This document shows positions 44,690-56,948 of a stretch of DNA of 64,000 bases, one piece after another. Both the position numbers and the translations under genes were made by a program. The notes beneath the pieces were generated by a model that searched no databases, was not told the origin of the DNA, and saw only the letters and a list, made by a program, of their open reading frames with translations. Source of the stretch: Ahaetulla prasina (taxonomy: Eukaryota > Chordata > Lepidosauria > Squamata > Colubridae); the NCBI RefSeq assembly GCF_028640845.1, contig NC_080539.1, positions 180,185,459-180,249,458 of the forward strand, given 5' to 3'. Within the stretch, counting starts at the first letter, position 1; every line of letters begins with the position of its first letter.

Positions 44690-45400
44690 TTAAGATGGGA
44701 ACCATCAAGAAAGAAACAGAAGGTTTAATATTTGCCACTCAAGAACAACCACTATAAACTAATGCCATGAAAGCAAAGATACAAAAATCCACTGACAATC
44801 CAAATTGATGACTTTGCAATGACAAAGTTGAAACTGTTTCACACGTAATATGTGAGTGCAGCAAAATCACACAAACTGATTACAAAGCTAGACATGATTG
44901 AGTTGCTAAATTAGTCCACTGGTCATTATGTAAAAAATACGACATACCTCAATCCGAAAAGTCATGGGAGCACAAGTGGAAAAAGTTATTGAAAATGAGA
45001 AAGTGAAGATCTTGTGGGACTTTTGAATCTTATTTGGAACATAACATGTCAGATATCACGGTTGTTGAGGGCCAAAGCATACAGTTTATTGACGTCATGG
45101 TACCAGAGTCGAAAAAGTCGAAGAAAAAGAACTGGAAGAGTTGAAGAAAAAGAACTGGAAAAAAATCATGAAATATCGTGACCTGGCCATCGAAACTACA
45201 CAGCTATGGATGAAACATATAACAGTGATACCCATTGTCATCGGGGCACTTGGTACCATGTCCAAGAATTTTATAAGATACATCAACAAATTGCAGCTTC
45301 CTGCAATAACACCAGCGGAACTGCAAAAAACTGTGCTACTTGCAAACCAGCCCTTGTTTCAGGCACTTTGGACAAAGTGGGGGTGTTGTTGGCCCACCTG
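44690..45400 (+). mobile_element. R4/Dong-like LINE 3' part (restriction-like endonuclease)
   Basis: Broken frames recall KWYEHK/ILWDF-type sequence, then SDITVVEGQSIQFIDVMVP, which resembles the PD...D core of the restriction-like endonuclease of R2/R4-type LINEs, and IVIGALGTMSKNF and LQKTVLLANQPL at the C-terminus. Frameshifts are frequent. Assignment to R4 is by motif only. Confidence 0.55.
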
Positions 45401-46110
45401 AGCCTCCCTCTGAACTGCAGCCCCCGCTCTTCCACTCCCAAAGCCCCCGAGTCCCTGCACCGATTGGCTGGCTGTAAATTGTCCTAAGCAGCCAAAAGCC
45501 CAATGCAAACAGTACTTTGACGAATGGGCCACAGCAAAGGGACTGAGATGGAGGGGCTGTGGCCAATGTGCCACAGGGTAAAAGAATGGGGGAGGGCCAG
45601 CTGAGGAGAAATGTTTGTGGCTAATAACGCAGAGGCAAAAGCCTTAAGGAGAAACAGGCAAGGCGAAGGATTCAAGCCAAAAAATCCCATTCCACTTCCA
45701 AGAAGGCACACTTCCTGGAGTCCCACTAGATGCCTTTAATTTATGGACCTAAAGTGTGCCCACTTGCCCAATCTCACCCGCACTCAAATTGCACTAAGAA
45801 ACCTATTACAAATAGTCCAGTGGGCTCACATGGGCATAATGATGCACGCAAATCACTATATATCCTGTCACATATTGGGCTGAATATAATCTCTGAATGG
45901 TCTGCAAGACTTCCAGGTGTAGAGTAGGTGAGAATAATCCATTTGTAAAGAGAATAATGTATAAATGACCGTTTGAAGGGCATTCATCTAAGGATCACAA
46001 TCAGGGACTATTGTATCATTCAGAATTTAAAATGTATGCATTAACTTCCCCTTAAAACAAAATTCAAAAAATGAATCATCTTGATACATAATATCATTTT
46101 GTTCTCCCAG
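45401..46110. other. Intron 6 remainder, no gene
   Basis: No exon and no element I can name. Short ORFs lack motifs. Confidence 0.4.
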
Positions 46111-46295
46111 GTAACGTCCAAGCAGAAATTGCAAGAGAGATTGGTGATATTCAACCAAGGACTGACCACCGAGTCAAAATGCCTTACACCGATGCTGTAG
46201 TTCATGAATTGCAAAGATTTGCTAATATTGTTCCCTCCAATATGCCTCATGCAACCTCCATGGATATAACTTTCAAAGGCTTCTTTATCCCCAAG
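46111..46295 (+). CDS. P450 gene B exon 7 (185 bp), K-helix
   Basis: NVQAEIAREIG, MPYTDAVVHELQRFAN (ExxR as ELQR), ending KGFFIPK; donor GTGATT. Confidence 0.93.
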
Positions 46296-47430
46296 GTGAT
46301 TAATTTGAAACCACTGTATTATATGAGGTCTAGTCTGTCGTGTTCGGTGGGTAGAAAAAAGTAGTCCTTAATTAATGGAATTGGCTAAATCAATTGTAAG
46401 GCCACAGACTGTTAACTTATTAGAATATTTTCCACAGATGCATCTCTCAAGATGCCAATGGGAGATATTTTTCTTTGGCATCTGGCATTCTGAAACTGCC
46501 CCACCTCTTGATTCATGAGAGATACTCTCCTCTCTTGTTCTATTCTTTTATTTCTTCCTCATCTTGGTTTATTACTTTATTTCCCCTCCTTGTCTTCAGT
46601 AAGCTTTTATTATTTTTGGCTCCTACATTTTCTTGATATTTTTTTCTTATTTTTTTCCAAAATTAAAAAAGTATATAATGTGCAATATTCAAAATTTTTG
46701 ATTTATTGTTATTTTCATTTTTAATATAATCCAAATTTATTTTATATCCAGATTTTGACAAGAAAACATTGGCAATTCCTCTCAAGGACAAAAGAAGTAG
46801 ATGTTCCATAACAAAATAACCATAGAAAAAATTAAGATCTTTCCCACAATAGAAAGTAAATAGAAATAGAAAATCCCCATTTATTTAAAAAGAAAAAGAA
46901 AAAAGATCAAAGATCAAATATATATAAAAAAGAAAAATGAAACAGTTCTTTTAAGAGCTAGAAAAATACAAAATCCTTGCAGTAGAAATCTGATGCAAAT
47001 AAAAATCGAATCAAATCAGGAGTGAAATTATCAAGAAGAAAGTCTTTGAACGATAGGTTGCCATGTAGGAAAAGCAAAATTGTTTGATAACTCCAAAGCA
47101 AAGCAGGAAAAAGAGATAAAAAGTTAACATTTATAGTCTAGCAAAAGGTGCATAAAATAAATCAGTGTTCAACCAGATGGTTAATTAAAAATGTAAATCA
47201 AATGCAAAAAAAGTGATGCTTAAAAACCAAGATGTACCTAAAGAATACACTGACAGGAAAAGATGGAGATGGAAATATAGTTTTAATATATTTTTTAAAC
47301 TGAATATTGCCCCAAGCCCAATACTTACGTCTCAATACACACTTTACAAAATCCCTGGATTAATTTCCGTAGCCATGCATTAAATGGACATACTCCTTTC
47401 CATATCAATCTTTTATCCTTTCATTTTTAG
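46296..47430. other. Intron 7, AT-rich, no gene
   Basis: A-rich sequence from about 46720, possibly very old LINE 3' UTR, but nothing diagnostic. Confidence 0.4.
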
Positions 47431-47572
47431 GGCACACCCATCATTCCCTTGCTGACTTCTGTGCTCTTTGATGAATCTCAGTGGGAGAAACCACATAAAT
47501 TCTACCCTGAACATTTTCTTGACTCTGAAGGAAAATTTGTGAAGAAGGATGCATTCATGCCATTTTCTGCTG
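47431..47572 (+). CDS. P450 gene B exon 8 (142 bp)
   Basis: [27 protein letters not shown] and FMPFSAG; donor GTAAGA. Confidence 0.93.
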
Positions 47573-48000
47573 GTAAGATTCTCTGATGTCATAGATTATG
47601 TTCCATAAAAGACAACCCTTAACACCTTGTTTGAAAAAAAAACAATTTATACGGTCTTGATCTCACATAGGAATCATAGGAATGTAGCAGAGATAATGTG
47701 CAACAAAGCAAAATAAAATAAGATGGTAGAAAAAGAGCATTAGAGAGAAGGGAAATTAAACCAGGGCTACAGTTTAAAAAAAATTTTAAATTCTTTCTCA
47801 GTTTAAATGACAAAGTAAAAATAGAATCCTGAATTCTAGTGCTCTGAAACACATCTGAAAGAATCTAATTCGGTCATTTGAAGGCCAAGCCCTTGAATTC
47901 AACTACTGTCAGTAGTTTGGCCCTGATAATATTCATAACATTCTAGGAGAGGCTTCAGAGTTTTTATTTTTATTTTTATTTTTATTACAAGGTTGTAAGC
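47573..48000. other. Intron 8, first part, no gene
   Basis: AT-rich, nothing recognised before the target duplication of the hAT at 48001-48008. Confidence 0.5.
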
Positions 48001-48426
48001 CCTAGACTCAGGGGTGAAATGCTTCTGGTTCTGACCGGCTCCCCCGAGCCGGTAGCGATGGTGGCTGCTGGTTCGGAGAACCGGTGGCAAAAATCCCTGC
48101 CCACCCACCCACCCACCGCCGCCTCTGCTGAGCCATACCATCAGCAGAGGTGTTTTTTTTTTTTTTACTTTTAAAAGCAGTTTTTCTTCAGCCGAAAACA
48201 TGCCTTTAAAAGTAAAAAGAAAGCCTTTGAGGCCACGAGGCAAGCCTCATGGGATCGTCAGAGGAGCCTTTTAAAACTTTTTTTCCTCTGGCGATCCCAG
48301 AGGAGTTTCCTGATCCTCACAGGCTTTTAAAATCATTTGTAACAACCTCTTACAACAGCTCATGCCCACCCAATCGCACCTTCCCCACTTACCTTATTCC
48401 TGCTCTTTTTGGGCTGGCAAAGCATC

Positions 48427-48525
48427 AGCAAAACAGGCAGTTTCAGTTGCTAGCAGATTCAGGCAGATGAATGTGTAAAATCCATCTGCCTGAATCTGCT
48501 AGCAACTAAAACTGCCTGTTTTGCT
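48427..48525. repeat. 43-bp-arm hairpin inside the hAT element
   Basis: Arms 48427-48469 and 48483-48525 are inverse complements with one mismatch and a 13-base loop. Confidence 0.9.
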
Positions 48526-48944
48526 GGCTGAGGAACTCTGGGAATTGAAGTCCACAAACCTTAAAGTTACTAAGGTTGGAGACCCCTGATCTGAAAAATA
48601 TAAATAAAGTAAAATAAAATAATAAAATAAAATATTTGTGCAGCTTTCTGAGATTTGATGTGTTTCTGTAGTGTACTCTACAGAGTTTCTACAGTGTTTC
48701 TTCTGTGTACTCTAACTACACAAACACACAAAATCTCACAAAGCTGTGTGTGGTATTTTGTGTGTGTGTGTGTGTTTCATTTGTGTTGTGTTCTGTGTGT
48801 GTAAAGTGTGAAAGTTGGTTTTTGAGCTTTTTGTGCCTGTGTGAGGTTCCTGCTTGTTGCAGGAGCCATTCTGGGTGAAGTACAGCTGCTTTTACATTGT
48901 GTGTGAGTCAGCTGTGTTGTGTTGTGTTGTGTTGTGTGTGTGCA

Positions 48945-48968
48945 ATTTATTTATTTATTTATTTATTT
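48945..48968. repeat. (TTTA)n at a CR1 3' end
   Basis: Tetranucleotide repeat next to the minus-strand CR1 terminus, itself preceded by TGTGT repeats. Confidence 0.85.
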
Positions 48969-48969
48969 G

Positions 48970-51545
48970 ATTTGATTTTTATACCGCCCTTCTCCCGAAG
49001 GACTCAGGGCGGTGTACAGGCATAATAAAACCGACAATACAATATACAGGTTTAAAATACGATTTAAAAAACTTATTAAATTAGCCCAGTAATTAAAATT
49101 TACCATACTAAAACCCCGTTTAAAATTAATAAATTTAACATTAAAATCCCAATTTAAGCCAGCCCCGCGCGGATAAAAAGATGAGTCTTGAGTTCGCGAC
49201 GAAATGTCCGAAGGTCAGGTATTTGGCGTAAACCCGGGGGAAGCTCGTTCCAGAGTGTGGGAGCCCCCACAGAGAAGGCCCTTCCCCTGGGGGCCGCCAG
49301 CCGACATTGTTTGGCGGACGGCACCCTGAGAAGTCCCTCTCTATGGGAGCGTACGGGTCGGTGGGAGGCGTGTGGTAACAGCAGGCGGTTCCGTAAGTAC
49401 CCAGGTCCTAAGCCATGGAGCGCTTTAAAGGTCATAACCAACACCCGGAAGGCCACAGGCAGCCAGTGCAGTCTGCGCAGGAGCGGTGTTACATGGGAGC
49501 TACGCGTAGCTCCCTCTATAACCCGCGCAGCTGCATTCTGGACTAACTGAAGCCTCCGAGCTTCAGAGAGCATTACAGTAATCCAAGCGAGAGGTAACGA
49601 GCGCATGAGTGACTGTGCATAAGGCATCCCGATCAAGGAAGGGGCGCAACTGCCGAACCAGGCGAACCTGGTGGAAGGCCCTCCTGGAGACAGCCGTCAA
49701 ATGGTCTTCAAACGACAGCCGATCATCCAGGAGGACACCCAAGTTGCGCACCCTATCCTTTGGGGCCAGTAACTCGCCTCCAACAGCCAGCCGCGGCTGC
49801 AGCTGACTGAATCGGGATGCCGGCATCCACAGCCACTCCGTCTTGGAGGGATTAAGCTTGAGCCTGTTTCTCCCCATCCAGACCTGTACAGCTTCCAAAC
49901 ACCGGGACAGCACTTCAACAACTTCATTGGGGTGGTCCGGGGTGGAAAAGTACAGCTGGGTATCGTCAGCGTACTGCTGGTATCTCACCCCGAAACCACT
50001 GATGATCTCACCCAACGGCTTCATGTAGATGTTGAACAGCAGGGGCGAGAGAATCGACCCCTGTGGGACCCCACAAGTGAGGCCCCTCGCGGTCGACCTC
50101 TGCCCCCTGTCAACACTGTCTGCGACCGGTCGGAGAGATAGGAGGAGAACCACCGATATACGGTGCCTCCCACTCCCAATCCCTCCAACCGGCGCAGCAG
50201 GATACCATGATCGATGGTATCGAATGCCGCTGAGAGGTCTAATAGGACCAGGGCAGAGGAATATCCCCTGTCCCTGGCCCTCCAGAGATCATCCACCAAT
50301 GCGACCAAAGCTGTCTCCGTGCTGTATCCGGGTCGGAAACCGGACTGGAACGGGTCTAGATAGACGTCTTCATCCAGGTGTTGGGGCAGCTATCGTGCCA
50401 CGGCACTCTCTACAACCTTCGCAACAAAGCGAAGGTGGGAGACTGGACGATAATTACCCAAAATAGCTGGGTCCAAAGAGGGCTTCTTAAGGAGGGGTCT
50501 CACCACCGCCTCTTTCAAGGCGGCAGGGAAAACCCCATCCAACAAAGAAGCGTTAATAATCCTCTGGAGCCAGCCTCGTGTCACCGCCTGAGTGGCCAGT
50601 ACCAGCCAGGAAGGGCACGGGTCCAGTAAACATGTCGTGCCGTGAAGCCTCCCCAACAACCTGTCCACGTCAAACTCATCCCAAACGTGCTCAACAAGAC
50701 GTGCCTCCTCTCCCTCGCTTGGATCATCCCAAATTCGGTCCAGACCGTCCCTCAGCTGAGCGATTTTATCGTATAGATAACCACTAAACTCCTCGGCTCG
50801 TCCCTGCAAAGGGTCATCCCGCACCTCCTGATGTAGGAGAGAGCGGGTCACCCGAAACAGGGCGGCCGGGCGGTTATCTGCCGACGCAATGAGGGTGGAG
50901 GCGTAGGAGCGCCTCGCTTCCCTCATTGCCACTAGGTAGGTCCTAGAATAGGTCCTAACTAGTGTCCGATCAGCTTCGGAGCGACTGGACCTCCAGGTGC
51001 TCTCTAGGCGTCTTCTCCGGCGTTTCATCTCCCTCAGCCCCTCGGAGAACCAAGGGGCCGGACGAGATCTACGCCAGGTCAGAGGCTGCAATGGCGCGAC
51101 ACGGTCCAGGGCCCCGGCCTGCTCCCAGGCCACGACCAGTTCCTCAGTCGTGCCGTGGGCCAGATCCTCAGGGAATGGCCCAAGCTCCGTCTGGAACCTC
51201 TCAGGGTCCATCAGGCGCCTGGGACGGAACCACCGTATAGGTTCCGTCTCCCTGCGGTGGTGAATGGCGGTTCGGAAGTCTAGGCGAAGGAGAAAATGAT
51301 CCGACCATGACATTGGTTCTGTTACTAAATCATCTAATACCAGATCATTTAACCACTGTCCAGAGATATAAATCAGATCCAGCATGCCTCCCCCTGTGTG
51401 CGTAGGGCCATCATTTACTCGAATCAGGTCCAAGGCCGTCATGGAAGCCTGGAACTCCCGAGCTGCCGTCGATGACAAGCCAACTGATGGCAAGTTGAAA
51501 TCCCCCATGACTATAAGTTTGGGGGTCTCAACCGCCACAGCGGCA
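48970..51545 (-). mobile_element. CR1 LINE, 5'-truncated within the endonuclease
   Basis: The terminus is at 48975-49020; ORF2 runs to 51545, where homology stops at AAAGTGTGAAAG of the host hAT. Confidence 0.9.
49154..51538 (-). pseudogene. CR1 ORF2, frameshifted
   Basis: Frame 50390-51538 holds endonuclease [19 protein letters not shown] and the linker. The frames 50021-50308 and 49563-50153 hold RT with [22 protein letters not shown] and YADDTQLY. The frame 49154-49636 holds the C-terminus. The catalytic residues of the RT are kept, but the frame breaks at about 50390, 50110 and 49560. Confidence 0.87.
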
Positions 51546-51709
51546 AAGTGTGAAAGATGGTTTTTGTACCTCTTATTGTTTTTTATACTTTATTTTTATC
51601 ATTTATTGTTATTGGCCACACCCACCCAGTCATCTGACCACCAAGCCACGCCCACCAATTAAGCCACGCCCACAGAACCGGTAGGGAAAAATTTTAGATT
51701 TCACCCCTG

Positions 51710-52045
51710 CCTTGACTTACAACCCCAATTGAGCCCAAAATTTCTGTTGCTAAGTGATACATTTATTAAGTAAATTTTGCCCCATTTTACAACTTTTCTT
51801 GCCAGATTGTTAAGTGAATCACTACAGTTGTTAAATTAGAATCAGGTTGTTAAGTGAATCTGGCTTCCCCATTGCCTTTCTTTGTCACAAGGTCTCAAAA
51901 GGTGACTCAGGGACACTGCAACTGTTATAAATATGAGTTAGTTGCCAGGCATTTGAATTTTGATCACATGGCCGTGGGGATGCTGCAACAGTAGTAAGAG
52001 TGTAACTTCAAAGGCTCACTAAATGAATGTTTGTAAATTGAAGAT
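51710..52045. mobile_element. TIR MITE (AGGTAGTCC family)
   Basis: CTTGACTTACAACCCC at the left and AAATTGAAGATTACCTG at the right are imperfect inverted ends. Repeated GTTAAGTGAAT blocks fill the middle. Copies or pieces recur at 59540 and 60199. The superfamily is not determined. Confidence 0.6.
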
Positions 52046-52615
52046 TACCTGCAATGGCACCAATAGATGACTGCGCCACAATCAGTTATTTATTAGCATC
52101 CTTTTCAAAAAGGCTTTCTCTGAAGTTTTCTCTATTCCAAGAACTAATTCCCCCCCCCCCCGCAAAGAACAGAGAATTGGATAAGCAGAAGGGTTGCCCT
52201 GGAGGGCCTAAAATCTTCCCCATGAAGTTATTTTTGGATTATGTCTCACTGAGTAACAACCCACTCATCCCAACACATATCTTGGCTCCATCAATATCTG
52301 AACAATCACCTTACCCTACAATATTTTTATTGCTCTCTTCAGGATTCAAAAATTGTAAAGATAATACTCACATCTGTTTTCCAGTGTTGGCATTAATTTT
52401 CAGATTCAGAAACCTGCTGCCATTTATTAATTGGAAAAATTCTCTGACTCCATTCCTTTACTGCATTTTTACTTCTTTCCATATCTTTGATCTGTTATTT
52501 TTTTTTCATGTATGCTGATCTTTCCATGACCAAAGAATATTGCAAAACATTGTGAAATAGTTAAAGAAACCAATAAACATAAATCTCTTTTTTTGCCATC
52601 TATGCTTTCTTCCAG
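52046..52615. other. End of intron 8, no gene
   Basis: No repeat or exon before the exon 9 acceptor TTCCAG. Confidence 0.5.
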
Positions 52616-52800
52616 GTCGGAGAGTATGTGCAGGTGAGAACCTGGCCAAAATGGAGCTTTTCCTCTTCTTTACCAGCCTATTGCAGAAATTTACCTTCCA
52701 GCCACCCCCAGGAACATCTAAAGATGATCTGGACCTGACCCCTGGTGTTGGATTTATCTCCACTCCTCTGCCGTACAAGACTTGTGCTGTGTTACGCTGA
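52616..52800 (+). CDS. P450 gene B exon 9 (185 bp), haem cysteine and stop
   Basis: RRVCAGENLAKMELF with the cysteine ligand, then [13 protein letters not shown], ending CAVLR and TGA. Confidence 0.94.
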
Positions 52801-53135
52801 TCTGACAGAAAAAAATATAACAAGTTGTTTTCTCAGTCTTGAATTGCCTTCATTTTGAGAGGCACAATTTAACAAAGAATCCAGTATTGTCTAAGTTTCA
52901 TGTGTTGTTTAGAAGATGAATGGTAATAACCTATAAATTCATGAAATGTAGATTCTGATAGGAAAGAATATATTCAGGAAATTCTGATCAAAATATTAAC
53001 TCTGATAAGAAATAAGATTCAGCAACATTCAAGAACTTCCTTTTTCTTGGAAAGGAGCTGTAATTGCTATCTAACAGGAGGAATGTCTCAACTTGTCCAA
53101 AACCATATTAACCCATCTCATTACATAATATAGAT

Positions 53136-53141
53136 AATAAA
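53136..53141 (+). other. Possible polyadenylation signal AATAAA of gene B
   Basis: First AATAAA after the stop codon, 336 bp downstream and just before the CR1 insertion. Confidence 0.4.
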
Positions 53142-53164
53142 GTCTTTACCACAAAAAATCAGGG

Positions 53165-56100
53165 TCGAGTTATCAATACGGTAAGTGGGAGAGGCAGATA
53201 TGACGGAATGGGGGGGCCACATCAGGTTTCGGGGGTTTGCTCTCGCTGTTTAAGAGTGATTGCGTGCTCCGGCCCCCCAGGATTTTCCCGTTCCCCGAGT
53301 GGCCAGAGTACTTGGGACTTGGGCCTTCGGCTGATGTTATGTAATGCTATGTCCGTGGTTAACAAAGCCCCCCTAATTTCAGATCTAATTCAGGAAGGGA
53401 CCGCGGACGTTATGGGCATTACGGAAACCTGGTTGGGCACCAAAGGGGGGGTTCCCCTAGTGGAGATGTGCCCACCAGGTTTCCGAGCATTCCATCAGCT
53501 GAGGGTCCAGGGCAGGGGTGGTGGGGTGCCGGTTATTATTAAGGAGAGTCTTGAGCCGAGGGAGACCACTGTGCCTCAGATAGCTGGGTGTGAATCCCTC
53601 TACGTGAAGTGGGGTCGTAGGACTCAAGTGGGCTTGCTGATCATGTACCTGGCTCCTTGCTGCGTGACAACAGCCCTGCCCGAGCTGTTGGAGTTGCTGG
53701 CCGGGTTGGCAGTTGAAACCCCTAGACTGTTGGTCATGGGGGATTTCAATCTGCCATCAACCGGCGCAGCATCCTCAGCGGCTCAGGAGTTCATGGCTTC
53801 CATGACGGCCATGGACCTGATTCAATTAGTTGACGGCCCTACCCACGTTGGAGGAGGCACCCTAGACTTGATTTTTATCTCTGGCCAGTGGTTGAATGAT
53901 CTGATTTTAAATGATTTAATGATTTAATGATGGTGATTTTAAATGATTTAATGATGTTGAACCTTTGTCATGGTCAGATCATTTTCTCCTTCGTCTGGAC
54001 TTTCTGACCACTACCCACCACTGCAGGGAGACGGAACCAATGCGTTGGTTCCGTCCCAGGCGCCTGATGGACCCAGAGAGGTTTCTGACGGAGCTTGGGC
54101 CATTTCCCGAGAATCTGGCCCATGACACAACTGAAGAACTAGTCGCGGCCTGGGAACAGGCCGCAACTGGAGCTTTGGACCGTGTTGTGCCTTTGCGGCC
54201 TCTGACCCAGCGTCGGTCTCAACCAGCTCCTTGGTTCTCCGAGGAGCTGAGGGAGATGAAACACCAGAGAAGACGCCTAGAGAGTGTCTGGAGATCCAGC
54301 CGTTCTGAGGCTGACCGGATACTAGTTAGGTCCTATAGCAGGACCTACCTAGTGGCATTGAGGGATGCGAAACGTTCCTACGTTTCCTCCCTCATTGCGT
54401 CGGCAGATAACCGCCCGGCCGCCCTGTTTCGGGTGACCCGCTCTCTCCTTCAACAGGAGGGGCGGGAGGACCCCTTACAAGGGTGTGCCGAGGAGTTTAA
54501 CGGTTATCTATACAATAAAATCGTTCAGCTTCGGGACGGATTGGATCAAAATTGGGTAGATCCAGGCGAGAGTTCCGAGACCCATCTTGTTGAGGTTGTT
54601 TGGGATAACTTTGACCCTGTGACTCCCGAGGACATGGACAGGTTGCTGGGTAGGTTGAATGCCACCACATGTTTACTGGATCCGTGCCCCTCCTGGTTGG
54701 TGCTGGCCACGCAGGAGGTGACACGAGGCTGGCTCCGGGGGATTACAAATGCTTCTTTGCAGGAGGGGGTCTTTCCCGCTGCCTTGAAAGAGGCGGTGGT
54801 GAGACCTCTCCTCAAGAAGCCTTCCCTGGACCCAGCTGTTTTAGGAAATTACCGCCCAGTCTCCAACCTTCACTTTACGGCGAAGGTTGTAGAGAGTGCG
54901 GTGGCATGTCAGCTACCCCAGTACCTGGATGAAACTGTCTATCTAGACCCGTTCCAGTCCGGCTTTCGGCCCGGATACAGTACGGAGACGGCTTTGGTCG
55001 CGTTGGTGGATGATCTCTGGAGGGCCAGGGATAAGGGTTACTCCTCTGCCCTGGTCCTATTAGACCTCTCAGCGGCCCTGGTCCTATTAGACCCTGCTGC
55101 GCCGGTTGGAGGGGTTGGGAGTGGGAGGCACCGTTTATCGGTGGTTCTCCACCTACCTCTCTGATTGGACCCAGACGGTGTTGACAGGGGGGCAGAGATC
55201 GACTCCGAGGTGCCTCATGTGTGGGGTGCCGCAGGGATCGATTCTCTCACCCCTCCTGTTCAACATCTATATGAAGCCGCTGGGTGAGATCATCAGTGGT
55301 TTTGGGGTGAGATACCAACTTTATGCTGATGACACACAGCTGTACTTTTCTACCCCAGGCCACCCCAGCGAAGCTATCAAAGTACTGTCCCGGTGTTTGG
55401 AAGCCGTACGGGTCTGGATGGGGAGGAACAGGCTCAAGCTTAATCCCTCCAAGACGGAGTGGCTGTGGATGCTGGCACCCCGGTACAGTCAGCTGCAGAT
55501 GCGGCTGTCTGTTGGGGGCGAGTCGTTGGCCCCGATGGAAAGGGTGCGCAACTTGGGCGTTCTCCTGGATGGGCGGTTGTCTTTCGAAGACCATTTGACG
55601 ACCGTCTCCAGGAGAGCTTTCTATCAGGTTCGCCTGATCCGCCAGTTGCGTCCCTTCCTGGACCGGGATGCCCTATGCACGGTCACTCATGCTCTCGTTA
55701 CCTCTCGCTTGAACTACTGCAATGCTCTCTACATGGGGCTCCCCTTGAAGAGCACTCGGAGACTCCAGCTAGTCCAGAATGCGGCTGCGCGGGTTATTGA
55801 GGGAGCGGTTTGGAGCTCCCATGTAACACCTATCCTGCGCAGACTGCACTGGCTATCTGTTGTAGCTTCAAGGTATTGGTTACCACCTTCAAAGCGCTCC
55901 ATGGCTTAGGACCGGGATACTTACGGGACCGTCTACTGCCGTCTTCTATCTCCCAGCGACCAGTGCGTTCCCACAGAGAGGGACTCCTCAGGGTGCTGTC
56001 AGCCAAACAATGTTGACTGGCGGCCCCCAGGGGGAGGGCCTTCTCTGTGGGGGCTCCTACCCTGTGGAACGAGTTTCCCCCTGGACTTCGACAATTACCT

Positions 56101-56349
56101 GACCTTAGGACCTTTCGCCGCGAACTTAAAACCTATTTATTTCGTATGGCTGGACTGGCTTGATTTTTAAAATTTTAATTTAATTTAATGGGTTTTAAAT
56201 TTTTGTAATTTTATAGGGTATTTTAAATTTTCTGGCCAATTGAATAAGTTTTTTAAGGGCTGTTCTTAATATTGTATGTGTTTGTGTTTGTATTTTATTT
56301 GGTTGTTCACCGCCCTGAGTCCTTCGGGAGAAGGGCGGTATACAAATTA
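53165..56349 (+). mobile_element. CR1 LINE with intact 3' end, 5'-truncated before the endonuclease
   Basis: It begins near GGTAAGTGGGAGAGGCAGAT, which matches the ORF2 N-terminal area of the first CR1, and ends CGGTATACAAATTAAATTG. The last 40 bp can fold as CCGCCCTGAG...CTTCGGGAGAAGGGCGG, the hairpin conserved at CR1 ends. Confidence 0.93.
53208..56160 (+). pseudogene. CR1 ORF2, three frame breaks
   Basis: Frame 53208-53927: endonuclease with CNAMS, TETWL, GDFNLP. A local duplication of GATTTTAAATGATTTAATGA (53905-53955) breaks it. Frame 53965-55164: SDHFLL, linker, RT start with GFRPGYSTE and LLDLSA. A second duplication (CTGGTCCTATTAGACC at about 55056 and 55078) replaces the AFDTIDH segment, deleting the motif A aspartates. 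Frame 55106-55909: [21 protein letters not shown] and the C-terminal part. Confidence 0.9.
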
Positions 56350-56374
56350 AATTGTTATTATTATCATTATCATT

Positions 56375-56459
<85 letters not shown>
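56350..56459. repeat. (TTA/TCA)n-(GTT)n-(ATT)n microsatellite at a CR1 3' end
   Basis: Trinucleotide repeat directly continuing the CR1 terminus. Confidence 0.95.
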
Positions 56460-56460
<1 letters not shown>

Positions 56461-56948
56461 AACACTAAATATGCTTCTAAATAAATAGGTACTGATTGAT
56501 GAGCCTGGATTTGTTCCTAAGATGTACATGAACTATAACAATTGATGCACTGGGGGAGTGAGGACAAGAGTTCGGGATGGTGGGTATTCTAAGGGGAGAG
56601 GGAACACAGTGACATCATGGTGATAACAAGCATGGGAAGATATAATCAGACACAGCAGCTGATCACTCTTGGAGAAGGCTGTCCTAGTGTTTGGTATCAT
56701 TGTCGCATTCCAGCCCCTTCTGCTTCCCCCAAGGCTTTGCATCGTAGCTTTCATGGCCCCATGTTTTCTTGCTGATTCCCAATGCCAGTTTAATGTGTAA
56801 TAAGACTGACTGGCATGCATTATTGGCTGGGGTTCTATGTTGTGGGAAGAGAGCACTCATAGACATGTGAACCACATGGGTAGGTCATCAGTTCATATTC
56901 CAGGGCAGGATGTGGTCTGTAACTATTGCCATGCTAGAGCCCCAGAGG
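56460..56948. other. Intergenic, nothing recognisable
   Basis: No ORF with a known motif and no repeat I can name. Confidence 0.5.

Larger units (their letters stand above)
48009..51709. mobile_element. hAT-type element with nested CR1, 8-bp TSD
   Basis: Ends CAGGGGTGAAATGC and ATTTCACCCCTG; flanks cctagact (48001-48008) and ccttgact (51710-51717), 7 of 8. The right flank is the start of a TIR MITE, so the hAT landed in that MITE. Inner sequence holds a hairpin (48427-48525), GT-rich repeats (48735-48941) and a CR1. Confidence 0.82.
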
